NCBI GenBank assembly: GCA_002077065.1
Contig: NAJO01000146.1
Location: 1 to 10,850, forward strand
Length of the DNA: 10,850 bases
Source: Cryoendolithus antarcticus
Taxonomy: Eukaryota > Ascomycota > Dothideomycetes > Cladosporiales > Cladosporiaceae
Direction of reading: 5' to 3'
In this document: piece by piece, positions 1-8,577 of the stretch
How positions within the stretch are numbered: position 1 is the stretch's first letter
How the letters are laid out: each line of letters starts with the position of its first letter
Notes under the pieces: model-generated
What the model was told of the DNA's origin: nothing
What the model saw: the letters and a program-made list of their open reading frames with translations, nothing else
Databases searched by the model: none
Translations under genes and position numbers: made by a program

Positions 1-141
1 GGAGCGAACTTGTAATTTAATTGTTTCGGCTGCTGGATTTCTGGAGCCACATGCATCACGAGGCGCATGAGCAGAGCTCTGTAGGCGGTGTAAAGATAAA
101 TAACTCGTACACGCTACTTTCAGGCATTACTACTTACGGAA

Positions 142-441
142 TTATGCCCAAGCTTTCAGCATCAGAATCTCCTGCATCGCTCTCCCGTCCATGGACGCGA
201 GTCGTTTCTGCGCTATGTAGCGTTGTCGCACTGCGGATCGGCTGCCACCGAAGAGCGACTGCGATGGCGGAGGCGCCGGGACTGCGGCAGGTTCAGATGC
301 TGGTTGACGCGCGATCACTACAGTCGCGGATGCGGGCGGTCCGGCAGGTTTTTGAAGAGCCACTTTCTTGTCGCGCCGTAGCCTGCGCGCTCCTTTGCGA
401 GCGGCTTTGTCAGCTTTCGCCGCCTTTTTGCGCTGCTGCAT
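142..441 (-). CDS. Small basic hypothetical protein or terminal exon
   Basis: I do not recognise this protein. Starting at the in-frame ATG at 439-441, it would be 99 residues. The first third is Lys/Arg-rich (QQRKKAAKADKAARKGARR), then comes an Ala/Pro-rich linker with a PAPPPSQS stretch, then a tail resembling a short helix (RQRYIAQKRLASMDGR). The frame stays open upstream to about 504 from a TTG, so it may instead be the last exon of a longer gene whose 5' exons I could not find. The balanced codons and the compositional layout suggest coding. Against it, longer frames overlap on the other strand and the region is GC-rich, which opens frames by chance. No signal peptide or membrane segment is visible. 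Treat it as a weak call. Confidence 0.3.
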   Translation of the reverse strand: MQQRKKAAKADKAARKGARRLRRDKKVALQKPAGPPASATVVIARQPASEPAAVPAPPPSQSLFGGSRSAVRQRYIAQKRLASMDGRAMQEILMLKAWA

Positions 442-504
442 TCCGTCGTTGTGTCCAAAACCGAGTCTCGCGCGTTGGTGGGCTGGGTGCCAAGTCCGCG
501 GCAA

Positions 505-1059
505 GCATAGACCAAAAAGACGAAGCTAAAGGCTAAGCGGTTGCCATCACGGCCGCGTAGGCGATACAACACGGCTATGATCTAGACTGATAGTCTTCTC
601 GTTCATGACACCCCACCCACCGTGGAGCGTACCTTACTCATCACTCCATGGGACTCTATCGCATCGGACACATTCCAGTGCGGTCAATAATCCATGCTTG
701 ACCACCGCAAAGCGACTTAAGCTTCGGCTTCCGGCAGCCCCATTAGTCGCGCTGCGTCCGTGTGCGTTTCCTAGGCCGATACGGAGGCGCTTGGACTCAG
801 TCACCAGCGAGCGAAAATCGTATATTGCGTGGGCCGGATTTTGAGCGCTCGTAAGATATGTATCCCCAATCAGCATCGACGACGAGCTGACCGACCTGGT
901 GTATGCCCAGGAAATTAGGAGCCACTTCATTGTGGTGCATGAGGCTCTTGTAATGCTAAAGGGAACATATTGACAGGGCTTTTCAGGCTGCGCGTCGACA
1001 CCTCGACAGGCAGACTACTGCAACATCGATACGCCAAACAGACAGCATGCCACAAGCCT
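505..1059. other. No gene recognised
   Basis: This stretch separates the small basic frame from the 3' end of the zinc-cluster gene. The open frames here (for example minus 634-930) have no recognisable motif and no convincing start context or splice sites. I see no tRNA, repeat or transposon signature. It probably holds the 3' untranslated region of the zinc-cluster gene, at its right-hand end. Confidence 0.4.
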
Positions 1060-1972
1060 TCAGTGAGGAGTCCTCTTCGAACGCTGTTCAGTTGCAATGT
1101 GGCTCTGCTCAGCCGGTGGACCCATATGAAACTGCTGTGAGAACTGCCGTGAGACCTGCTGGAACATCTTCATCCGGCCGTGTCGAAGCTGCTCGGCCGG
1201 TATACCCATGCTGAGACTCTGCTGTCCACCAGCCGGGGTCTGATACGCCACATATGGCGCGTAGTACCCTGGGTGCGGTAGATTCTGGTCCACCTGAGGC
1301 ATTCCTGTGAAAGGCATGGAGGCCACTTGAGTGCTCTGTTGAGAAGATGACAAGGCCATATTGTAGCCAATGGACTGCGTGTAGCTCTGCGGGAGAGAGA
1401 CCGTGGCATCCGAATTTGCCTCATCATCTTCGCCGGATGCATCATCCTCTGCGTTGTCGACGGGGTACTCCCATGGGAAGCTCGCATGCTGAACCTCAGT
1501 GCCGTCTTGGGATTCGCGTCTGCCAATGAGTATGCCGTCATACTGCCCTTCTCGGAGTCGATTGAGGACTTCGACTGCGGCATCTGATGGTAGCGTGCGT
1601 AAGGTACTGATCAATGATGCATGCGCTTCGAGTTCATGCTGAATCTTGGACTGGTGCTCGACAAGCGCTTGCTGTCGGGTCTGTCCGGCGGGTAGTTCGT
1701 ACTCGCACGTCAACTTGGCCTTGCCACAGGACTTGCACTTCGGCCGGGTTTCGTCGCACTGATGCATCGCTATCAGCGTGTTGTAGGCAATGAGGGTGAA
1801 GTAAGGTGGGTGTCACTTTGGTTTTCCGCCGGCGGCATTGCTGACAGGCCTGCTTGCCTTGATGACGTTTTTTCTTGCTCCCCGCTGACTCCTCTTCGTG
1901 CAGAGCGTCTACAGTGCTAGACGCTTCGCCATCGATCCATGTAGCGAAACCGACCGCACGGCTGCCACTCAT
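1060..1972 (-). CDS. Zn2Cys6 (zinc cluster) transcription factor, short form
   Basis: This is a fungal DNA-binding regulator of the GAL4-type zinc-cluster family, expected to act in the nucleus. Exon 1 is 1972-1817 and exon 2 is 1758-1060. The intron 1759-1816 (58 bp) has a GTGACA donor, a GCTGAT branch-like site and a CATCAG acceptor, in phase 0. Spliced, the product has 284 residues. The six zinc ligands are complete: C43, C46, C53, C60, C63 and C70, with the basic CRRRKTK run between the second and third. The intron falls just before C53, so only the spliced frame makes the motif. A KKKRHQ stretch before the cluster may help nuclear import. Residues about 75-110 resemble the linker (STLRTLPSDAAVEVLNRL) usual after the cluster, and the rest is Gln-, Ser- and Pro-rich. 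Family members are often 500-800 residues with a fungal regulatory domain, which is absent here. A missed 3' exon or a truncation could explain that. Confidence 0.85.
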
Positions 1973-2689
1973 CTTGCACTGGGATCGGCCAAGCTTTCAA
2001 AGCACGTAGCAGGTTGATGTGTTGGACGGCTCTGCGGCCTCAGAGATCGTAGCTTCGGTGTGACACGCACTAGACTTGCAGGCATCCCTTTCGTTAGTCT
2101 GGCAATACGGTGCTTATCATACGATAGACTTGCGGCTTTGCGTAGTGTCCGTACCCAGATCAGCACGGCGTCGATTTCGGCGATGGTGGCTCGACAGTCT
2201 TGCCACACGCGTGGAATTGCAGCAAGATGGGGATCGGTGATAAGCGACGTTCAACGACCCGGATACTCGATCCTGCCAGTACAGCGATGCGGCGCATCGC
2301 TAGACCTACAGTAGATGCGTGAAGTGTGGTCTAGACATCAGCATGTGTACCGACGGCGTGGCAGACGGCAAGGTCATCGACGAGGTGTAGCAGGACGTTT
2401 GCATGAAGGATCAGGTCTTGAGATGCCCCCCTTGACTGATCGACGATCGCTACCGCGGAGACGGTCAACACGGCCGCTATAGAAGTATCGCAACCGTGCA
2501 CTGCCGATAGGATCTGCATGCAGTCTTGCAGACATCGACGATGCTATTGAGACTTGAGCACCCTAAAATTTGGACTAGCGCGGGATGCCATTTTTCATCT
2601 GACAGACATCGCGATCAGGGTTCATGGACAGAGATGCGGGGGAAGGGTGCCACACGCAGATCTCGCGATCAGCAAATTGATGCATAGGT
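1973..2689. other. No gene recognised; upstream of the zinc-cluster gene and beside a LINE relic
   Basis: The part nearest 1973 must hold the promoter of the zinc-cluster gene, but I see no clear TATA or CT-rich element. The rest is short frames on both strands without recognisable domains. A minus-strand frame at 2331-2519 contains LVDD (2370-2384), which recalls the catalytic motif of reverse transcriptases. It could be decayed LINE sequence, since the LINE relic at 2690-3271 points this way, but the flanking residues do not match and I do not claim it. Confidence 0.35.
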
Positions 2690-3271
2690 CTGGGCTGTAC
2701 GTGGAGCCGCTTCGATCCACTGCACTAGCTGAGCAGGAATGCCTCTCACTAGGAGTCTCTCAGCTAGTCTTTCCTTACAAACACCGTTATATGCGCCTTT
2801 CACGTCAAAGCTAAGTAGGCTAAGGACCTTCTTGTTCCGCCACGCCTGATAGATATGTTCCTGAAGCAGGATAAGCGCCTGCTCTGCCGATCGTTTCTTC
2901 CGTGCTCCAAAGTGGTTAGTCGGTCAGAGTCCATAGGTCTCGGCGGCGTAGGAGAGTCTCTCGGCAACAGTTGCTTCAAGTACTTTCCCTAGGGTACAGA
3001 GTAGGGAGTTTGGTCGCCACGCTTTTGCTAACATATAGTCGGCCTTGCCAGGCTTCTTTAGTGGGATAATCTTTGCTGTCCTCCACTGCTCCGGTAGCTG
3101 ACCGGTCTAGATTGACAGCCGAAAGAGCTGGAGGATCCTCTCTTTTACTACTGGCCATATCTGTCTCCATACCATAGCTGGCAGGCCATCGTCCCCTGCT
3201 GCCTTCCACGGTTTGGCAGCGAAGACGCACCTCTCTACCTCTTCCATTGTGAGCCGGGCAAGAAAGGAATT
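2690..3271 (-). mobile_element. Decayed Tad-type LINE retrotransposon, reverse transcriptase part
   Basis: Read on the minus strand from 3271, one frame gives a nearly continuous stretch of a fungal non-LTR reverse transcriptase. Landmarks in order are FLARLTMEEVERC, FAAKPWKAAGDDGLPAMVW, GQLPEQWRTAKIIPLKKPGK, AWRPNSLLCTLGKVLEA, NHFGARKKRSAEQA, LLSFDVKGAYNGV and RGIPAQLVQWIEA. These are the N-terminal half of the domain, including the first catalytic aspartate (FDVKGAYN). Two in-frame stops break it: TAG at 3107-3109 and TGA at 2924-2926. Similarity fades after QWIEA near 2695, where such elements normally continue to the FVDD motif. No endonuclease, gag-like frame, poly(A) tail or target-site duplication is visible. 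It is a dead, 5'- and 3'-truncated copy. The clade name follows from sequence style as I know it. Confidence 0.85.
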
Positions 3272-4019
3272 GCATTCAGTAGACTAAATACAAGACAAGG
3301 TGACAAGCCTCGACCACGCTTCCCTGCGCCTCTGGTCAGACTATTGCTGCATGCGACTCACTACTTAGTCGACGCTTCGGGGATTCAGCCCCAGGCCAAA
3401 GCCGTCTCCCGCGTCCTCTCTCCCTGTTTGCTCCTTGAGCCTTGGTCATGCTCTGTTGAGCCGCGCATGCGCGGCCCATTCGCCTCTCTTCCAAGACCGG
3501 CGCGCGCATTCGTCCTCTCGGGCTAGGTAGACAGTGTCTCAGTCGCTGCCATTACCCACCACGCCCCAGGAGAGTGACTCCCTTCGCGTTACCATATCGC
3601 ATCTCTTTGAATATGGCCAGCCACGCCTCGCAGGTTTGCCCGGGCTACAATCCTCGGCCTAGCGACTGCTCCCTTGCGTTTCCACCCACTAACCAACACA
3701 CGGCCTCTGTCTCCACTTCCTTCCCCTTGTACTTCCTTCTCCTGTCCCTTCCTATACTACCCGCCCGCCCCTCTGTGATTCCATCTGTCTGCATCTTTAT
3801 GTGGCGCCACCTAGGCTTCCCAAGTTTTTTAGGCTGATGGACTGGGTGTCCTCTCTCGGAAGCTGTACCTTAGGTATGCCGGCCTACCCGCACTTGAGTG
3901 ATCAACAGGCCCTTATAGGGTTCGTAGCGTCCTCGAAACAACATTGCCCCGCCACCTAACACCCTCCAAGCTCATTCTGCTTCGGCTTCCACAAGTGCAT
4001 AACGCATATACAGGTGGCC
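3272..4019. other. Gene-free stretch with a pyrimidine-rich plus strand
   Basis: I find no supportable gene here. The plus strand is strongly C+T-rich around 3640-3790 (runs such as CTTCCTTCTCCTGTCCCTTCC), the type of composition seen in fungal promoters but also in degenerate repeats. A perfect 16-bp palindrome lies at 3460-3475. Short plus-strand frames at 3344-3526 and 3574-3837 have biased composition and no motif. The region may be further eroded transposon sequence next to the LINE relic, but nothing in it proves this. Confidence 0.35.
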
Positions 4020-5114
4020 TTAACAACGCGTCAACTCGGCAGTCTCGTCTGTTCCGTTCGAAGGAGGTAGGTCGATTCGTGAAGCTCCCTCAGGTGACTC
4101 ATTTGTACGCTGTACTCTGAATGCCTGTGGGCGAGACTCTTCTCGTGTACCAGAGGTGATCATTGCGGCACTTCGGTCGTCCTCGAACTCAAAAGCGATT
4201 GAATTAAACAGGGTACCACGGAAATATTGGGTTTGTTCGTTAGCTTCGAAGATGCGCTGCAACTCTGCATCGATCACGAGATGCCTCAATTGAGGGTAAG
4301 ATTACTTGGCTTGACTGAGAAACAGAGCTGTGCGAAGACAGAGCCCAGACTAGGTCCCATGACTCCACAAAAGGAACACTCAGTAGTTCCACTAGGGCAC
4401 GGACAATCAGTTTTGACGGAATACAATGCGGACGATTTCTTCCCTCGGATGCATAACTCATGGGATCTGGCAGCAGTATAAGGCGAATCTCAAGTCCTTA
4501 ATCTTGTCGCTTGATGGCAGGCAGCGTCTCGGGTTTTGTCAACCTTCTGTACGCTAAGTCTTATACGGCACATGGTTGCGGAGAGATTGGCTCAGCGTTC
4601 GTCCTAACGTCAACGTCGGGTGACAGCTTGCTGACACTTGTGCAGTATCGGTTATGACTGCGCTGATCGACAAGTGGGAGTCGGACCAGTGCAAGCGTCT
4701 CACCTGAAAGTTCCCTGTGATAAGGCGGACTCGAGTAGCACGTCACTTGATGAAGAATCATCCTCATTGTATTTGTCACGAGCACTCTTGCGCCCCTAGG
4801 CAACGGCGCAGAGAGCGCGTTCAGTCCCGAGTGTGTGACCATGGGCACCCATGTTGTGAGGACGACGAAGGTACATGTTGTACTTGTATCAGATTATAGC
4901 GTCATCGTGAGTACTCTCACGAGCGGCTTTCTGCCTTCGTCCCAGCTCGGGTGGTGGGAAAGACGTGTACTGGTGCAGATTGGCATAGAGCCGTCCGCCG
5001 ATGACCACTGATACAGAATTGTCCAAGCTTTATCATCGTCCCCGTCACCTCTCCCGAGAGTCCTCCGCTTCGTCTTTGTTCGTCGGCATCACATTTGAAA
5101 GGACCGCGCAATAC
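4020..5114. other. Gene-poor stretch; one weak exon-like frame at 4020-4289 (minus)
   Basis: The only frame with a coding feel is minus 4289-4020, about 89 residues. It includes FEFEDDRSAAMITSGTREES and a Ser/Thr/Glu-rich end. It has no ATG at its beginning, so it could only be a last exon, possibly entered after TTGAG at 4284-4288, and I found no matching upstream exon. A small inverted repeat (7-bp arms TCGTGAG/CTCACGA, 4-nt loop) lies at 4905-4922. The end nearest 5114 should hold the 3' untranslated region of the neighbouring minus-strand gene. Other frames look like chance. Confidence 0.3.
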
Positions 5115-6356
5115 TCAGTTGGGGGCCCATCTCTCTGGCTCCTTAGATATGCGTCCACTTCGTGTTGCGACAGATTTCGAGGACAACGGGCGTCGTTCTT
5201 CTGCTTGCGCTCGAAGTGGTCGAGTGCCAGCATGTGCGTTCACTTCGCGCAGTCTTCCCCGACTTGCTGGTGGTCGAGATACTTTGGCCACTCTCTTTGG
5301 CGAGCACTGAGCAAGTGCATTGTCGTCGCTACATCGTTGTACCGTCTTCCGACGTTTCGTCAGGCGTCTAGAGCTCTTTGACGCCGCGATGAGTGACTTC
5401 CCATGCGTGTAGGTGACAGCCACTTGGGTATGAGGTGGTTGGTCGGACGGACGGAAGGCCGAGCTGCCCTGCACGTTGTCATTTTGTTCCGGAGGCGTCG
5501 GAAGACGATGATTCATCGCCACTCGCTGTTGCTCAATCCACTGCAATAGGATGTAGTGCCATCGTAAAATACTGTCAGCGTACTCCAGCACTTGCGCGAT
5601 GCTCGTGATGTCGCGCGCTGTGCGGTCTATGTCCTCTGACCCACCGCCGCCAGAGACTTCTCGAGCCTCAGCCAGTTGGTGTCGTAGTTCCTGCCGGTCC
5701 TTGGTCTTCCGCTCCAAGAACTCGAGGTGAAAGTCCTGATATTCGACCCAATCCTGCAGCCGGTTCTGCTGCTGTGGGTCTGGGAGAAGCTGAACATCAT
5801 CGTTCAGTCCATTCCGTCTTCGACGCTGGCGGACCTCCTCTTCCAAGAGACCGAAATGTTTCTTACTGTATTGAACTCGTCGCAGTCGCTGATAACGTCT
5901 AAATTTTCGCCAATCGGATCTCTGGGCACAGAGTACAACATCTTCGGTAGGCTCGCGAGACTGCCAATATTCAACGATTTGGCGGAAATCCTCGGGCGGA
6001 CATCGTACTGGAACCTCGAGATGACCCGGATAACAAGGAGCGCAGCCTTCTCTTTCCAAATCCTGACGAGCCGCAGCTTCGAACATGCGGGTTTCCTCGT
6101 TGCGTTCCTCGCCGTTGAGGGGTGGCGGAGTGGTAGACCTTTGGTGCTCGATTGTCAGTAAGAGAAGAACAGAATGTGGGAGACGCTAACGCACTGCAGT
6201 CTCGATCGCAGGGCATCAGCGTCCAGATGGTCTGATACCAATTGCTGCCTAAACGACACGAAGTCAGTGAGGTCGGTCGGAAAGGATGGAGTCTTATCAG
6301 TAAACCATACTCTGCTCGTTCGAAGACTGCGAGTCTTTGGGACTCAGGGACGGCAT
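5115..6356 (-). CDS. Basic coiled-coil fungal protein of unknown function (3 exons)
   Basis: I assembled three exons: 6356-6311, 6248-6191 and 6138-5115. Intron 1 (6249-6310, 62 bp) has donor GTATGG, branch CACTGAC and acceptor TTTAG. Intron 2 (6139-6190, 52 bp) has donor GTTAGC, branch ACTGAC and acceptor AAAG. A GTGCGT donor at 6194 would break the frame. The product has 375 residues. The N-terminus contains NWYQTIWTLMPCDRDC. A Trp/Arg-rich core follows at about 83-175 (FRQIVEYWQ, WRKFRRYQRLRR, RRRRNGLNDDVQLL, LQDWVEYQDFHLEFLE), running into a predicted coiled coil at about 160-195. Next come a GGGGS linker and a helix (about 210-245) with RWHYILLQWIEQQR. A nuclear-localisation-like cluster RRLTKRRK lies at about 292, and the C-terminus is RSGRISKEPERWAP. 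I associate this layout with fungal hypothetical proteins; the biochemical role is unknown. It is divergent from the kinase gene, so co-expression is plausible. Confidence 0.8.
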
Positions 6357-6383
6357 CGATGCCAGGGATCGAGATAAGTCTGA

Positions 6384-8263
6384 AGCCGAAGCGTTAGTGC
6401 CGCGGTCACGCTGAATCTGGCAGACAGCGCTTTTCGGCTGGAGCACAATGCGAAATGGTTTCAGAGAGCAGCAGGGGTTGTTGCACTGGAGCCCAACTTA
6501 AGCAGTCGTGAGAATACGCCTGCCGATGACATACCAACTGGCAACGTGGACCAGGAGCAGGTCGCGGGTGCTTGCCTGGTTATAACGTTCTCAAAGCTGT
6601 TAGCGTCCGACACATCATTCGAAAACGGGTTACAGCTGGGCACAAATCCGAGCTCGTCCCACGTTCTGCTAGGACATCGAGGAACGCGCGGCATCAGCGG
6701 AAAACAGGTATGTCGCGTGCACTAAGAAACAATATACAGCTGAATGTTCTAGTGTAACATTACTGTGGACGACGACCATCGCATTTGGTTACACGATTAT
6801 CACTCTTCCTACGGTACCGCTGTTGAACATAACGGCCAAAATGGGACTGAAGTGCGGAGGAAGGAAACGTGGCTCCTACGGTTCCCTCTCGGTGCAACAG
6901 ACACGTTCTCTAGTACGACGATTTATTGCGGACGCTTTGGCTTTCGAATCGATTTTCCAAATCACGCTGGACACAGCGCTCACTACGTTGAGAACTTGCA
7001 AGCGTTCGCAGACAAGCTCAAGGCAACAGCCGAGAAGGGCATAGTCGACCATCCTAATTTTGACGCCCTTGGCTTGGGCACCGCTCCCACGACATTGGCA
7101 CCCAGCGAAGCTGCGACTCCCCGTGAACGGCCGATCTATTACGACATCGCACAGATTGGGGTGGGAACGTTTGGCAGAGTCTCAAAGACCATCAAGGCAC
7201 GAGATGGGAAGGCTTTTGCTTCGAAAGTATTCATACCACCACCAAATAAAAACAAAAGGCGACGGGACGACTCAGATTCGAAATGGCTAATAGGCATACG
7301 GAGAGAGTTTGCCATCATGAGGGACAATCCCCATGTAAGACTCGTCCCCCTGTTTGCAATGTGATTAACGACAGTGAGCTGATCATACACTAGGCGAATA
7401 TCGTCCAAGTGCTCGAATTGCGGGAGACTCCAGAGCCTGCAGTTATCATGCGTTACTACCCGCTGGGTAACATCGACAATGCCGACATGCTCGGGGACGA
7501 ACTTGTTACGGCTTGGGGCCAAATTCTCGATGGCCTCCGCCACCTCCACGCTAAAGGAGTAGCCCATCGAGATCTCAAGCCGGCAAACATTTTGGTCGAG
7601 AGAGATCCGCTCGTCAGGGTTGTCATTGCGGACTTCGGCCTCGCAAAGATCGCCCCGGCTGATGAACTCCTGAGTACGTTTTGTGGCTCCCACAAGTACG
7701 CCGCGCCAGAGGTGTTTCCCGGCAGAGATGGTTGTGACGGTCATGGGCCGCTCGTGGACATCTGGTCGTTGGGCATCATGGTCTACGAATGGCTCTATGG
7801 GATCATAGATTTGCCCGAACTACCAACGGGTGACTTCGCGTGGTCTATGTGGTCGAAGCTGTGGGCCGTTTGTGTCCGTACAAGTCTGGACGACGAAGAC
7901 GATGACGACGCTATCGACATCTTGAATCACATGGTTGAGGTGAAGGTGACTTTGCGATGGCGTGCGGAACAGTGCTTGATGCAGGGCCTCAACTGCCGTC
8001 TGTTTGTGAGGCGGAAGGCTGATGGACTGGTTGCATACGGTGGCCTACCCCATGTACAAGAGGGTCCTGCTACACTCGCGAAGACGTCCGGGACCAGACC
8101 GCCGTCCGTGACTCGAACGTTCAAGCCGAGTGCACGGCTCGAAAGATCGCAAGACACAATTGTCGAGGGGTCCTTGTGGAACGGTGAGCAAGAGACGAAC
8201 TCCGACACGGCGTTATATGCCCAGCTTACGGAACACTTGGTACATTTGAAGGACGTCGTGTAA
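6384..8263 (+). CDS. FHA-like domain serine/threonine protein kinase (5' end unresolved)
   Basis: Recognised exons are 6384-6707, 6753-7334 and 7394-8263. Intron 6708-6752 (45 bp) is GTATGT...TTCTAG and intron 7335-7393 (59 bp) is GTAAGA...CACTAG; both are phase 0. Counting from 6384, about 591 residues follow. The FHA-like part lies at roughly 75-170: LQLGTNPSSSHVLLG, then GISGKQCNITV across the intron, then DYHSSYGTAV. The usual S-x-x-H of FHA domains reads S-G-K-Q here. The kinase domain begins at about 238 with glycine loop GVGTFG, Lys in FASKVF, Glu in RREFAIM, catalytic HRDLKPAN, DFGLAK, APEV and DIWSLG. All catalytic residues are present, so it should phosphorylate Ser/Thr, as Rad53/Chk2-like FHA kinases do; its substrate is unknown. 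An acidic DDEDDDD run lies late in the domain. No in-frame ATG exists between the stop at 6381 and the FHA part, so a first exon is missing from this model. One phase-compatible candidate is 6286-6299 spliced to 6392, weakly supported. Confidence 0.85.
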
Positions 8264-8283
8264 AGTTATAACACTGTCAACAG

Positions 8284-8508
8284 TTGGCTCGTTCTTGGTG
8301 CCGGCTCGTGGCACTGCGGTTGTTGACTTACATTGGAGTAGATTGTGGAGCCCCCAAAGACTGGAAGCCGACGAGGGATCCAGCCCACAGCAGTACTCAA
8401 GCCGAGATCATAGACGCCGGTGGGATTCCGCGGGCGGTATCCCCACGCGACCAGTCTCTCCACACGGATGATATCCTCCCGCGATCGGCATGGAGGCATG
8501 TTACAAGG
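8284..8508 (+). other. Possible C-terminal exon of the kinase gene
   Basis: Just after the kinase stop (8261-8263), this frame encodes a stretch that looks like real protein: GAPKDWKPTRDPA, AEIIDAGGIPRAVSPRDQS, then LHTDDI. It resembles the Ser/Pro-rich tails of fungal kinases of this type. Splicing could be 8239 to 8284 (44-bp intron GTACAT...AACAG, phase 0). The acceptors at 8338 and 8341 would need a phase-1 donor; GTGAGC at 8185 fits but would remove a coding-looking segment. Because no choice is clean, it could equally be a decayed tail cut off by a frameshift. There is a GTAAAA donor-like site at its end (8508). Confidence 0.35.
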
Positions 8509-8577
8509 TAAAAGCCTTGCTACATCCGTCCAACATCACATCTACGGTTAGGAGTTTCGAGACTACTCTGTCCACAG

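Noticed and set aside
21..536. A 171-codon plus-strand frame over the first half kilobase
   Set aside because: It overlaps the minus-strand basic frame, is rich in Arg, Ser, Ala and Cys as expected of an antisense frame in GC-rich DNA, and shows no motif.
2331..2519. LVDD motif (2370-2384) as the catalytic centre of the LINE reverse transcriptase
   Set aside because: The flanking residues do not match the expected FVDD neighbourhood and stops separate it from the recognised part; four residues alone are not enough.
2554..2814. Plus-strand frame of 86 codons
   Set aside because: Its right half is antisense to the recognised LINE frame and the rest has no recognisable domain.
4905..4922. Hairpin (TCGTGAG/CTCACGA) as a terminator
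   Set aside because: Seven base pairs without a T-run, in a eukaryotic context where such hairpins do not act as terminators; likely chance.
6191..6194. GTGCGT at 6194 as the donor of intron 2 in the coiled-coil gene
   Set aside because: It looks stronger than GTTAGC at 6190, but with the only usable acceptor in the matching frame it would shift the reading frame.
7139..7744. A 201-codon minus-strand frame opposite the kinase
   Set aside because: The plus strand here carries the unmistakable glycine loop, HRD and DFG motifs across a good intron; the minus frame is their antisense shadow.
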